In this document: in pieces, positions 15,269-23,849 of the stretch
How positions within the stretch are numbered: the stretch's first letter is position 1
How the letters are laid out: the number at the start of each line of letters is the position of its first letter
From: Candidatus Magnetominusculus xianensis
Lineage (GTDB): Bacteria; Nitrospirota; Thermodesulfovibrionia; Thermodesulfovibrionales; Magnetobacteriaceae
Reading direction: 5' to 3'
Assembly (NCBI GenBank): GCA_001541255.1
Contig: LNQR01000001.1
Location: 41,810 to 105,809 of the forward strand
Length of the DNA: 64,000 bases
Translations under genes and position numbers: made by a program
Notes under the pieces: model-generated
What the model saw: the letters and a program-made list of their open reading frames with translations, nothing else
What the model was told of the DNA's origin: nothing
Database searches by the model: none

Positions 15269-16180
15269 TTACTGTACTACCGCACTCATGCACTTATAGG
15301 CGAGTTCTTTAATGGCTACTGAAAACGGTGACATTGGTTCGCTGAGAATTGCAGGTTTTGTCTTGAATAACGCGCGTTTTACGGCTTCGTCTGCTGGCAG
15401 TGTTATCATGACCTTTGCGTTTAAGTTTGTGTACTGCTTTACAAGGTTTTGGATTACCATGCCCGTGCTAACATCCCGCGCAGATTGAACCATGTTGATA
15501 ATAAAACTGGGGGTGAAGCGCGCAATTTTATTACGGGCAGATTCCACAGCCTTTTCGTCTATTTTTTCTGCCTCTTTGAGGAACTTTTCTATAGTGTTTA
15601 AATGGGGATTTGCATCGACATCCTTTGCCTTGTCTATGAGTTCTGTGAACTGGTCGGCATATGTCTCCTTAAAATGAAATGTCAACAGCCTGAATATCGC
15701 TGTTTTAATAAAACCATATGCCTTCATCAATGATGTCACCTCGGGGGTGGTCACCAAAAGCCCGATTTGAGCTATGAACATAAAATCTACTACGTTGTAG
15801 GCCGAACCCGCAGATAAATCCAGAATCACTACATCGCAGTCAAGTTTTGAAATGTGTCCTATCAGCTTGAGCTTCTGCTGGAATGGCATATTGGCTATAT
15901 CGGGGATTTTAGAGCCTCCGCAGATGAGCTTTAAGTTCGGTATATCTGTTTCGATGAGCGCCTTATCAAGGGTTTTTATATGTTTAAGGACAAAATCGTC
16001 AAGGGAATAATCGTAACTCCTTACCCCCAGGATAACATGCAGATTTGCTCCACCCAGGTCAAGGTCAACGGCAATTGTCTTCTTGCCAGTGGCGGCTATA
16101 GCGATGGCAAGGTTGGCAGATATGGTGCTTTTTCCAACGCCCCCTTTTGGCCCTACTATGGCAATAACTTTCTTTGGCAT
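15269..16180 (-). CDS. MinD/ParA/FlhG-type P-loop ATPase
   Basis: 303 residues with the deviant Walker A GPKGGVGKST at 10-19, switch I-like VDLDLGGANLHVILG near 38, and a Walker B-like VVILDLSAG near 121. Such ATPases position large structures (division site, flagella, chromosomes, carboxysomes, magnetosomes) by ATP-gated binding to membrane or DNA. The C-terminus ends in a helical LAYKCMSAVVQ, not a clear MinD amphipathic targeting helix. Ribosome site CAGGAG precedes the ATG. It is third in a run behind a receiver-like protein and an actin-like ATPase, so it probably helps place or segregate a filament-dependent structure. The insertion at about 160-230 is longer than in MinD. Confidence 0.88.
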   Translation of the reverse strand: MPKKVIAIVGPKGGVGKSTISANLAIAIAATGKKTIAVDLDLGGANLHVILGVRSYDYSLDDFVLKHIKTLDKALIETDIPNLKLICGGSKIPDIANMPFQQKLKLIGHISKLDCDVVILDLSAGSAYNVVDFMFIAQIGLLVTTPEVTSLMKAYGFIKTAIFRLLTFHFKETYADQFTELIDKAKDVDANPHLNTIEKFLKEAEKIDEKAVESARNKIARFTPSFIINMVQSARDVSTGMVIQNLVKQYTNLNAKVMITLPADEAVKRALFKTKPAILSEPMSPFSVAIKELAYKCMSAVVQ

Positions 16181-16207
16181 GTTATACGCTCCTGTCCATA
16201 ATGTATT

Positions 16208-16726
16208 TCACTTTATATTGAGAAATCCTATAAGATTATCCAGCAGGACATCTGACTCAGATTGCCTTTTCTGCCCGGCAGCGGTATCGGTAAGGAGCAT
16301 TTTAACTTTTGAGGCTATCAGCACAGGGTCAAACGGGGTATCCATACACCAGTCACTTACCACATCTTTTAAAATCGACGAATCCCTGCTCTCTGAGTTC
16401 CCTATAGCTAATACTTTAAATAGCAGCGCCTGCGCAAATAAATGTACACAGGAATTCCTGAATTTATCCAGTTCCCCTTGAAAATATCCCTTTGTATCCA
16501 GTACCACAACTGCTGGCTTATCCCTGGTAATCGTCTCTGTTGTATAGAGCAAATTCTTAAGCAGTATAGGCTCATGCTGTCCGCTGCTATGGTATGCAAC
16601 TGGATATGTCGCGCCTGACGGCGTACCGCCTGTTGACACGGGAACATCAACCCATTTCTCAAGTGCCTTCTGTATCATGCTTCCTCTAATAGTATCGGCT
16701 GAAAAAACTACTATCTTAAGAGGCAT
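16208..16726 (-). CDS. Receiver-like hypothetical protein in the actin-like operon
   Basis: 172 residues. The start (MPLKIVVFSADTIRGSMIQKAL) and the later AVVVLDTKGY near 75 and VLAIGNSES near 107 follow the beta-alpha pattern of a CheY-like receiver, but the acidic pair is missing and no conserved Lys can be seen. If it is a receiver it is a pseudo-receiver that cannot be phosphorylated normally. The C-terminus is helical. It sits between the actin-like gene (22 bp upstream) and the MinD-like gene (27 bp downstream), so all three are likely one transcript and its product may be an adaptor between filament and ATPase (inference). Confidence 0.7.
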   Translation of the reverse strand: MPLKIVVFSADTIRGSMIQKALEKWVDVPVSTGGTPSGATYPVAYHSSGQHEPILLKNLLYTTETITRDKPAVVVLDTKGYFQGELDKFRNSCVHLFAQALLFKVLAIGNSESRDSSILKDVVSDWCMDTPFDPVLIASKVKMLLTDTAAGQKRQSESDVLLDNLIGFLNIK

Positions 16727-16748
16727 TTTTACCGTTGACAGCCCTGTG

Positions 16749-18005
16749 TTAACGAGACTCTGCCATGGCCATTACCAATGCACCTTTGGCTGTGGCATTA
16801 AGTGGTTCTCTTGCTACCCTGATTGAGGATATCTCAATCGGCAGCCTGATAGCATTGAGGGCCTTCTCAAATTTTTCCTTACAACCTTTCGGCATGGATG
16901 TGCCGCCGCTTAACACTATTGGAATTGGTTCGATGATCTTTGGGATATGATCAGAGGATGTTATCACATCCTGAATACTCCTTACGAGGTGATTGATAAG
17001 GTCGTTATAATAGAGGTGCATGGTCAGCTCCAGCTTGTTTTTAGGCAATACGGAGAGGTCCAAAGACTCTTCTTTGATGACCTTTATCTTCGTGGCAGGC
17101 TCACCTACCTCAAGGCTAGACATCTCATCGATATAATCCCCACCCTTCTGAATACTGTACGTGATTACCGGTACAGACAAATATGACAGACACACATTAC
17201 ACATACCACCGCCCATGCTTATCCCAATGCCGGTGAAGTTTTCATCCGCCAGCTCGGACATCACCACAGCGAGGCCCTCGTTTATTGAAACAGGCGTGTA
17301 ACCAAGCGTCTCCAGATACATCTTGATTATTGATTCATGCCCGGTAATGATTACTTCCTTTTCTATCGGCTGACCGGGGATGCTGAAACATATTATTTCA
17401 CCAAACTTCTTAGGTTTTTGAATCAGGGTGTTGATTATAGACTGTATGACGATAACAGCCTCGTCTTCACGCGGGCTTAGGAGACCTTTCTCCATCGATT
17501 TTCTCGTGTTGGAGTTAAACATATTGGCAAAGCCCTCAGCTGAGTAGCCGATTATATAGTAGCGCTTGTTATGTTCGAAAAACATGACATTGTTTTGTGT
17601 GAGTATCTGCTTGGTGAATTTGGACTGAGGTATTGTAAAAAACGCATTGAGCTGCTTAACCATTTGTATCTTATTGCCCTTGTTCTGAGCCATGACTATG
17701 TTGCTTGTGCCAACGTCAAGTCCTACCGGACCCCATGGGCTTTCAGGTTCACCACCTACCCCCATCTCATGTGTAACAGTGGGTTTCTGGGCTGCCCTTA
17801 CTGCTGATTCTATTTGCTGGTCTGAGACACTTGGCGGAGCTGGAGATGACTCCACGCGTGGAAGCTCAAATCTTATCGTATCGGGAGGCCTGCTTTGAGC
17901 TGGGGCTGCAACTACGTCAGCAGGCGGCGCGGGCGGAGTTTCAATCTCAGTAAGTCGCTGCTTTAACTTCTCTATCTCTTTTTGATAATCGCTTGCTTCT
18001 GCCAT
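16749..18005 (-). CDS. Actin-like ATPase (MreB/Mad28-like) with coiled-coil N-terminus
   Basis: 418 residues. Residues 5-22 form a coiled coil, 23-90 a Pro/Ala-rich linker, and 94-418 an actin/Hsp70-fold ATPase. The nucleotide signatures are present: phosphate-1 GLDVGTSN at 95-102, phosphate-2 GISMGGGMCN at 261-270, and adenosine motif IVLSGGTSMPKG at 363-374. It is most like divergent bacterial actins (MreB, ParM, MamK groups). Magnetosome gene clusters of Nitrospirota and deltaproteobacterial magnetotactic bacteria encode an additional actin-like protein, Mad28. Membership here is a hypothesis, since no core mam gene is in the window. Neighbours are a pseudo-receiver and a MinD-like ATPase, with iron-uptake genes divergent. 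Confidence 0.85.
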   Translation of the reverse strand: MAEASDYQKEIEKLKQRLTEIETPPAPPADVVAAPAQSRPPDTIRFELPRVESSPAPPSVSDQQIESAVRAAQKPTVTHEMGVGGEPESPWGPVGLDVGTSNIVMAQNKGNKIQMVKQLNAFFTIPQSKFTKQILTQNNVMFFEHNKRYYIIGYSAEGFANMFNSNTRKSMEKGLLSPREDEAVIVIQSIINTLIQKPKKFGEIICFSIPGQPIEKEVIITGHESIIKMYLETLGYTPVSINEGLAVVMSELADENFTGIGISMGGGMCNVCLSYLSVPVITYSIQKGGDYIDEMSSLEVGEPATKIKVIKEESLDLSVLPKNKLELTMHLYYNDLINHLVRSIQDVITSSDHIPKIIEPIPIVLSGGTSMPKGCKEKFEKALNAIRLPIEISSIRVAREPLNATAKGALVMAMAESR

Positions 18006-18028
18006 ATTAATCCTCCATATTTTAGTAT

Positions 18029-18048
18029 ATCTCTATTCATCTCTATTT
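18029..18048. repeat. 10-bp near-perfect doublet in the leader of the actin-like gene
   Basis: ATCTCTATTC at 18029-18038 is followed by ATCTCTATTT at 18039-18048, within the predicted 5' leader of the minus-strand operon. Confidence 0.6.
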
Positions 18049-18096
18049 GTTCAGTTGCATTAAGTCGAAACTTGTGTTATCTTAAACGTGCAGTAG

Positions 18097-18126
18097 ATAT
18101 TAATGCTATTTTACCTGTGTTGTCAA
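18097..18126 (-). promoter_or_regulatory. Sigma-70 promoter for the actin-like operon
   Basis: On the minus strand TTGACA (18121-18126), an 18-bp spacer and TAATAT (18097-18102) make a near-consensus promoter, with a start near 18090 and a leader of about 85 nt. No matching strong promoter for the divergent feoB was found; its control region must overlap this one. Confidence 0.6.
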
Positions 18127-18168
18127 GTAAAATATTTAAAATGTAAGGTAAGTTATTAAGCTAATACT

Positions 18169-20187
18169 GTGAAAAAAAACGATATGAAAGAGACCCTCGG
18201 CAGCGCTGAGAAGTCCCACAGCCATCAGATGCCGCTAGCCCCAGTTGCAGCGGAACTTCCCACTCCAAGGAAAGTATCCCAAAAAGTAATTGTCACCGGC
18301 CTGCCAAACAGCGGCAAGAGCCAGATATTTAACAACCTCACAGGTGAATACTCAATAGTTGCCAACTACCCCCTATCGACCGTATGCGTAAAACAAGGGC
18401 AATTCCGCATGGGCGATGAACAATATGAGGTCTATGACACGCCCGGGCTTTACTGCCTGTTCATCCATTCGGAGGACGAACTCGTAGTGCGTGACTTGAT
18501 ATTTCAGGAAAAACCTGATGTGTTACTTTTATGTATCGATGCAAACCTGCTTAAACAATCGCTTGCCCTGGCCGCCGACCTCATAGAGCTTCAAATCCCA
18601 ATGGTAATAGCGATAAACGCCATAGATGAGACCGCAAGAAAGGGTCTGTGGATAGACTCCGCCACGCTGTCTCAAATCACCGGAGTTCCAGTGGTTGAGT
18701 CTATCGCTATAAAGGGAATCGGCACGAACAAGCTCAAAAGCGCGATTCAAAAGGCACGCGTTGGGAGCCTTTCAATTCACTACGGCGATATTATGACAAG
18801 GGGCATCTCCACTGTGGAATCTCTTCTGCCTGAGGCACTTCCATATAAGCATAAAACGTCTATGTTAGCGCTGCTTAACGACCCTTTTCTGGATAACTAC
18901 TTAATAGATAATGTCCCCGAAGAACAGCTCCAAAAGATACAAGACACTGTAGACGAGATTCAGGACTATTTTAAGGGTAATCTTGCCAGAACCATAAATC
19001 ATAAACGGGCAGAATGGGTAGATTCCGTAACAGAAAAGATAATCAGAAGGCAGGTGGCATTTGCAGGAAGGGTATCTGAGACGATTGCCCGGATGTGCCG
19101 GTCAGTAGTTTTTGGCGTGCCGATTCTTATGGGCATTATAGTTATCACATATTTTTTGGTTGTAAACGTAGCCGACTGGCTGTCTAAACGACTGGATGCT
19201 ATTCTTTGGGCACCGGTGCAGGAATACCTGAATGCGCTTATTCCATATCCATTTTGGAATGAATTCTTTATAGGCCAATACGGGGTGCTAACGCTTGGTG
19301 TTGCGGGGGCAATATTAACAGTGCTGCCTATACTTTCGGTATATTTTATTTTATATAACATACTGGAGGACGTGGGATATATACCGAATCTAAGTGTCCT
19401 GTCAAGGCGCGTATTCGATAAAATAGGCTTGAGCGGGGCGTCGATTATGCCAATGGTGCTGGGGTTTGGGTGCAAGACAATGGCCACGCTTACCGCAAAG
19501 ACGTTGACATCGCCGAAGGAAAGGTATATTACCACCTTCTTAATAGCGTTTGCCCTGCCCTGCGCCCCGCAGATTGGGCTTAATATGAGTCTTTTGGGCA
19601 AAGTAGGGATAACGGCCTTTATCATAACCTTCTCCGTGCTTGCCACCATAGAGGCAGTAACCGGTCTCATCCTGAATAAAATTATCAAAGAGGACGACAA
19701 GAACTGTTTTATACAGGCGCTGCCAGCAATCAGAATGCCGAACCTGAAGGCCGTTATTAAGAAGACCTACTACCGTCTGTTCTGGTTTTTAGAGGAGGCG
19801 CTGCCAGCGTTTATGTATGCCGCCATTGCCATGTTTACGCTGGATAAGACAGGGTTATTAAAGGCTTCTAAGGTATTTCTTCAACCTGTAGTTGAAAGAT
19901 TTATGGGGCTGCCAACTGAGATGGTAGACGCCCTTATTCTGGTAATCGCAAGGCGGGAGGCCGCCGCTAGTGTGATAATAAAGATGTCTGAAAACGGACA
20001 CTTAAATTATGTTCAGAGCATCGTAGCCGTTGTCCTGACCACGATGTTTGTACCATGCATGGCCCATATAGGGATAATCGTAAAACAGCAGGGATGGAAG
20101 TCCACAGTATTTATGGTATTTACGATGACGATTACATCAGTGATTATTGCTGGGATTTTGAACAAACTATTACTATTATTTTTCTGA
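18169..20187 (+). CDS. feoB: Variant FeoB ferrous iron transporter
   Basis: 672-residue membrane GTPase. The G domain follows a 40-residue extension: G1 GLPNSGKS at 44-51, G2-like NYPLSTV near 66, DTPG at 90-93, G4-like NAID near 155. The helical core has about eight or more membrane segments with the two FeoB gate halves. The usual gate sequences are altered: GFGCKTMA replaces the common GCNVPA, and a Cys-Pro pair occurs in FALPCAPQIGLN. This marks a divergent FeoB branch. It is shorter than the E. coli protein (773). The start is GTG 18169 or ATG 18184. The next gene encodes a DtxR-FeoA fusion, supporting iron transport. Confidence 0.9.
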   Translation: MKKNDMKETLGSAEKSHSHQMPLAPVAAELPTPRKVSQKVIVTGLPNSGKSQIFNNLTGEYSIVANYPLSTVCVKQGQFRMGDEQYEVYDTPGLYCLFIHSEDELVVRDLIFQEKPDVLLLCIDANLLKQSLALAADLIELQIPMVIAINAIDETARKGLWIDSATLSQITGVPVVESIAIKGIGTNKLKSAIQKARVGSLSIHYGDIMTRGISTVESLLPEALPYKHKTSMLALLNDPFLDNYLIDNVPEEQLQKIQDTVDEIQDYFKGNLARTINHKRAEWVDSVTEKIIRRQVAFAGRVSETIARMCRSVVFGVPILMGIIVITYFLVVNVADWLSKRLDAILWAPVQEYLNALIPYPFWNEFFIGQYGVLTLGVAGAILTVLPILSVYFILYNILEDVGYIPNLSVLSRRVFDKIGLSGASIMPMVLGFGCKTMATLTAKTLTSPKERYITTFLIAFALPCAPQIGLNMSLLGKVGITAFIITFSVLATIEAVTGLILNKIIKEDDKNCFIQALPAIRMPNLKAVIKKTYYRLFWFLEEALPAFMYAAIAMFTLDKTGLLKASKVFLQPVVERFMGLPTEMVDALILVIARREAAASVIIKMSENGHLNYVQSIVAVVLTTMFVPCMAHIGIIVKQQGWKSTVFMVFTMTITSVIIAGILNKLLLLFF

Positions 20188-20207
20188 TTTATTCGGCTTT
20201 ATTCGGC
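20188..20207. repeat. Perfect 10-bp doublet after the feoB stop
   Basis: TTTATTCGGC occurs twice in tandem directly after the TGA stop of feoB and before the ribosome site of the next gene. Confidence 0.75.
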
Positions 20208-20248
20208 GCCCTTCGGGGTGTGATCAACAAACAGGAGGTATCAGTTAA

Positions 20249-20995
20249 ATGAAAAATTCAGTGGAGATAGATGAGTACCTTGAGGCCCTATGGCATATGA
20301 AAGAGGACGCTAAGACCTCGATAACCGAATTGAAGGCTGAAATAGGGGATAATTTCAGCAAGGAGATATTCTACGAATGTCTTAACGACAACCTTGCAGC
20401 GGTATCTGATGACGATAAAACAGTAACGCTTACAACAAAAGGCGAGGAGCGCGCCAGACGCATAATCCGCGCCCACAGGCTTGCCGAAAGGCTGTTGTTT
20501 GACGTGATGGGAATGAGTAAAAACATTGAGGAGGGCGCTTGTGAGTTTGAACACATGGTTACGCCAGCCCTTGTTGACAGCATTTGCACAATGCTTGGAC
20601 ACCCGAAGGAAAGTCCGCAGGGCCTGCCGATTCCACCCGGTGAGTGTTGTGAAAATGCCACCACTACAATAGAAAGCTCAGTCATACACCTCACTGAGCT
20701 GGAGATAGGACAAACCGCGCGCGTGGCATACGTAAACTGCAGAAAGGACCATGAGCTTCACAGATTAAACGGCCTTCAGATAAGACCCGGCGTATACATA
20801 AAACTCCACCAGACATATCCATCGTTTGTCATCGAGTGCGAAGGGTCTAATATCGCCTTAGATGATGAGATTGCCAATAACATCTGCGTGTGGCGCGAAA
20901 AGAAATATATGTCAAAGACTAATGACGCAGTGAAAAAACGCTCTATCTTCGGACGAGGCATAGGGATATTCAAAAAGTGTAGAAATGTCAACTGA
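20249..20995 (+). CDS. DtxR-family regulator fused to a FeoA/SH3-like domain
   Basis: 248 residues. The N-terminal 70 residues replace the usual winged helix with a weakly matching one (DEYLEALWHM.. ISITELKAE). The metal and dimer region is well preserved: H76 and E80 in AHRLAERLL, then C98, E101 and H102 in ACEFEHMV, and GHPKESPQGLPIP near 117. Residues 150-220 form a FeoA/SH3-like domain (LTELEIGQTARVAYV..LNGLQIRPGVYIKL). It should sense Fe(II) or Mn(II) and either repress transcription or contact FeoB. A ribosome site CAGGAGGTAT precedes the ATG, about 60 bp after feoB. Its last 12 codons are partly duplicated after hicA. Confidence 0.88.
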   Translation: MKNSVEIDEYLEALWHMKEDAKTSITELKAEIGDNFSKEIFYECLNDNLAAVSDDDKTVTLTTKGEERARRIIRAHRLAERLLFDVMGMSKNIEEGACEFEHMVTPALVDSICTMLGHPKESPQGLPIPPGECCENATTTIESSVIHLTELEIGQTARVAYVNCRKDHELHRLNGLQIRPGVYIKLHQTYPSFVIECEGSNIALDDEIANNICVWREKKYMSKTNDAVKKRSIFGRGIGIFKKCRNVN

Positions 20996-21000
20996 GAGAA
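20957..21000 (+). repeat. Direct repeat, copy 1 (end of the dtxR-feoA gene)
   Basis: The block GGCATAGGGATATTCA, nine extra bases and AGAAATGTCAACTGAGA covers the last codons and stop of the regulator gene. The same block without nine in-frame bases recurs at 21559-21593, so hicBA is bracketed by the pair. Confidence 0.8.
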
Positions 21001-21060
21001 CTAATACTCCAGCGCTTTAACACACGACAAAATGTTAAATTTTCTCAAAACAGGAGGCAT

Positions 21061-21288
21061 ATGATGAGCGCTTATAAGTTTTCAGTGATAACGGAAAAGA
21101 ATGGCGAAGGCTATTTTGCTTTCTGTCCAGAGCTTCAGGGATGCTATACACAGGGGGATTCTTATGAAGAGGTTATGGAAAATATCAAAGATGCAATTCG
21201 TCTCCACATTGAAGATAGAGTGGAAAACGGGGAAGAAATTCCACAGCCTGATTCAGTGAGTCTAACCCTGATGGAAATCGCAGTATGA
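21061..21288 (+). CDS. hicB: HicB-family antitoxin
   Basis: 75 residues with the HicB/UPF0150 partial RNase H fold: YKFSVITEKNGEGYFAFCPELQGCYTQGDS at the N-terminus, EEVMENIKDAIRLHIE in the middle, and a short C-terminal tail without an obvious DNA-binding domain. It should bind and neutralise HicA. A strong ribosome site AGGAGG lies at 21052-21057, and a second ATG follows the first. It overlaps hicA by 4 bp (ATGA). The order antitoxin first, toxin second is the less common arrangement. A duplicated 3' end of the neighbouring regulator gene flanks the pair. Confidence 0.9.
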   Translation: MMSAYKFSVITEKNGEGYFAFCPELQGCYTQGDSYEEVMENIKDAIRLHIEDRVENGEEIPQPDSVSLTLMEIAV

Positions 21289-21515
21289 GTGAGAAACTTC
21301 CAAGAGTGACCGCCGCTGATATAATCAAAATATTAGAAATGGTTGGATTTGTCTTTTCGAGACAAAGCGGAAGTCACAAAATATTTAAGAATAAGGAAGG
21401 AAGGAGGACAACCGTCCCTTATCATTCAGGAAAAATCCTGAATCCGAAAACTTTATCAAGCATTCTCAGGGATGCTGATCTAACCGTTGAGAAATTCAAA
21501 GACCTATTGAGATAA
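21285..21515 (+). CDS. hicA: HicA-family mRNA interferase toxin
   Basis: 76 residues with the dsRBD-like HicA fold. The catalytic His sits in RQSGSHKIFKN near 31-40, followed by VPYHSGKILNPKTLSSILRDADL. HicA cleaves mRNA and slows growth when HicB is lost. It overlaps hicB by 4 bp so the two are made together. The pair could be an addiction module stabilising this locus or part of stress control. All expected active-site features are intact, so it appears functional. Confidence 0.92.
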   Translation: MSEKLPRVTAADIIKILEMVGFVFSRQSGSHKIFKNKEGRRTTVPYHSGKILNPKTLSSILRDADLTVEKFKDLLR

Positions 21516-21558
21516 TCACACCCTCATGGTGAGAGGTCACACTCTGACTTCGTTAAAA

Positions 21559-21593
21559 GGCATAGGGATATTCAGAAATGTCAACTGAGAAAA
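21559..21593 (+). repeat. Direct repeat, copy 2 (remnant of a dtxR-feoA 3' end)
   Basis: GGCATAGGGATATTCA then GAAATGTCAACTGAGAAA repeats the end of the regulator gene about 600 bp upstream. In the same frame it reads G-I-G-I-F-R-N-V-N-stop, identical to the gene end except for loss of three codons (nine bases). It lies 44 nt after the hicA stop and is followed by no homology. Confidence 0.8.
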
Positions 21594-21681
21594 CTCCCCC
21601 AAAGTAAACTTTTCCGTCCATTGTACCGAACTAGCTTATGTATGGTGAAACTATGCGTAACAGGAGGACAGACTACAAACA

Positions 21682-23781
21682 ATGGATACAGGGATTTTCC
21701 TTCAGAGGATTTTACAAGGTGTTTTCGCTTTTGACTTCATCCACTTAACAGTGTACTTATTTGCGTTTGCAGCGATAAGGAGATACATAAAGCTGAGGCG
21801 ACGGCGGCATAAGGCCATGAATCACCCTCAACCCCCTAGCGAGTTAGATAACAGTTTCAATATCGTACAGACTTGCAGCACCCCCAAGCCCCTGTCATGC
21901 GAATTGCCTGAGTCTGAGACAGCAGAACACTCAAAGTCTCTTGAGGAATATAAGGCCATTTTCGACAGCGTACCACTTGGCCTGGCATACTTAGATACCG
22001 AATTTAATGTCTTAAAAATGAACCGCTTCCTTTATGATTTTAACGGACTAAAACCAGAAGATGTCATCGGCAGGCCATGTTTTAATACCATTGGTGAATT
22101 CGCAGCAGATAATTCCAAATGCGGCACGGCTAATGTGTGCAGCTACTGCAAAACATCAGATGCCCTTATGACCGGCAGGCAAACTGTTACAGAAAGACCC
22201 ATAGGAGAGCGTTTTGCTAAGATTACAACCATACCGCAATTCAACGGCAATAACTCAATCAACCATATCCTTGAGGTTGTCGAAGACATAACATGGCAGA
22301 AAGAGGCGGAGGAGTTTATCGTTCGCCACTATCAGGTGCAGGGCACTATTAACTCCATTTTACGGATTTCCATAGAACCGATTTCTCTTACCGATGCCCT
22401 TCAGCAGGTGCTTGAGCTGGTGTTGTCCATACCAAGATTCTCATTCCAGTCAAAGGGTTCAATACACCTTATGGACGATGAGGCACAGACACTTGTACTG
22501 TGTGCCAGACATAATTACACCGAAGCCCAGGTGACGGCCTGCGGTACACTCGCCATTGGCAGCTGCCTCTGCGGTTTAGCGGCTGCAACAGGTGAAGTTG
22601 TCTACTCCGAAACACTTGATGACCGCCACACTATATGCTATGACGGCAGAGTACCACACGGGAATTACTGCATCCCCATTGTTAATGACAATAAAGTACT
22701 TGGCGTCTTAAACGTCTCAATCCCTGAAGGGCATAAGAGGTCTGCCGCAGAGGAGGACTTATTGAGCGCCATTGCCAATACGCTCTCAGGCGTGATTGTG
22801 CGTAAACGCAGCAATGCCTTGGTCATAGAGCGTGAAGAGCATTTCCGGTCAGTTGTGGAATCCACAAGAAACGCAATCGTTACAGTAAGCAGCCGTGGGT
22901 TTATAACTTTCTGGAATAATGCCGCTGAAGATATTTTTGGGTTTACCTTTGATGAGGTCAGAGGTATGCCACTGACGAAAATAATACCTGAGAGATTTCA
23001 AAAAGATCATACAGCAGCAATAAGCAAGGTTCTGAAGGCGGGGAAGGCCCGCGTCATAGGGGAAACCACCGAGATATATGGACTCAGGAAGGACGGAAGC
23101 GAATTCCCTGCTGAATTTTCAGTAGCACGATGGGAGGCAAGCGCCGGGGCATTCTACACTGCTGTCCTGGTTGATATAACAAAGCGCAAACAGACGGAGG
23201 AATGCCTTGCAAAGAGTTTTGATAATCTGAGAAAGGCCGTTGGCGGGATAATCAATACCCTTACAATGGCAGTCGAGGTAAAGGACCCCTACACCGCCGG
23301 GCATCAAAAGAGGGTTGCCGACATTGCCAGAAAGATAGCTACTGAGATGGGACTGTCAAAAGAACAAATCGAAGGTGTGCGCATGGCCGGCTCCATTCAT
23401 GACCTCGGTAAGATATGGGTGCCATCGGAAATCCTCAGTAAACCAGGACGACTGCACGACAGCGAATTTACTTTGATAAAAAATCACTCAAACGTGGGAT
23501 TTGACATCCTTAAAACCATCGATTTCCTCTGGCCTATCGATCAAATGGTCCTTCAGCACCACGAAAGATTAGACGGTTCCGGTTATCCACAAGGTCTCAA
23601 AGGAGACAACATCCTGATAGAGGCCAGAATCATATGTGTTGCCGACATTGTAGAGGCCATGTCCTCTCACAGGCCATACAGGGCATCACTTGGCATGGAT
23701 ATTGCGATGAATGAGATAGTCTCAAACAAGGGGATTCTCTACGACCCGGATGTTGTGGAGGCATGTCTTGACATAGCATGA
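21682..23781 (+). CDS. PAS-GAF-PAS-HD-GYP c-di-GMP phosphodiesterase
   Basis: 699 residues. One hydrophobic segment (about 14-32) near the N-terminus probably anchors it. Residues 75-215 hold a PAS domain with a Cys group (CGTANVCSYC near 153), 225-375 a GAF domain, 385-505 a second PAS, and 520-699 an HD-GYP domain. The HD pair is in SIHDLGK near 573 and the GYP motif in HHERLDGSGYPQG near 630, with metal ligands intact. It should hydrolyse c-di-GMP in response to signals read by PAS and GAF. The AGGAGG ribosome site is unusually far (about 14 nt) from the ATG. It is convergent with the histidine kinase at 23850. Confidence 0.9.
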   Translation: MDTGIFLQRILQGVFAFDFIHLTVYLFAFAAIRRYIKLRRRRHKAMNHPQPPSELDNSFNIVQTCSTPKPLSCELPESETAEHSKSLEEYKAIFDSVPLGLAYLDTEFNVLKMNRFLYDFNGLKPEDVIGRPCFNTIGEFAADNSKCGTANVCSYCKTSDALMTGRQTVTERPIGERFAKITTIPQFNGNNSINHILEVVEDITWQKEAEEFIVRHYQVQGTINSILRISIEPISLTDALQQVLELVLSIPRFSFQSKGSIHLMDDEAQTLVLCARHNYTEAQVTACGTLAIGSCLCGLAAATGEVVYSETLDDRHTICYDGRVPHGNYCIPIVNDNKVLGVLNVSIPEGHKRSAAEEDLLSAIANTLSGVIVRKRSNALVIEREEHFRSVVESTRNAIVTVSSRGFITFWNNAAEDIFGFTFDEVRGMPLTKIIPERFQKDHTAAISKVLKAGKARVIGETTEIYGLRKDGSEFPAEFSVARWEASAGAFYTAVLVDITKRKQTEECLAKSFDNLRKAVGGIINTLTMAVEVKDPYTAGHQKRVADIARKIATEMGLSKEQIEGVRMAGSIHDLGKIWVPSEILSKPGRLHDSEFTLIKNHSNVGFDILKTIDFLWPIDQMVLQHHERLDGSGYPQGLKGDNILIEARIICVADIVEAMSSHRPYRASLGMDIAMNEIVSNKGILYDPDVVEACLDIA

Positions 23782-23849
23782 GCAGTCTTTCTCCTCAGCT
23801 CAGGGGGCGCACAGGGTGTCTACTGTTAATCCTGCGCTGATATTATGTC

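Noticed and set aside
15269..18005. A complete magnetosome gene cluster
   Set aside because: Only an actin-like and a MinD-like ATPase are present; no mam protease, cation diffusion facilitator or magnetochrome-type gene was found.
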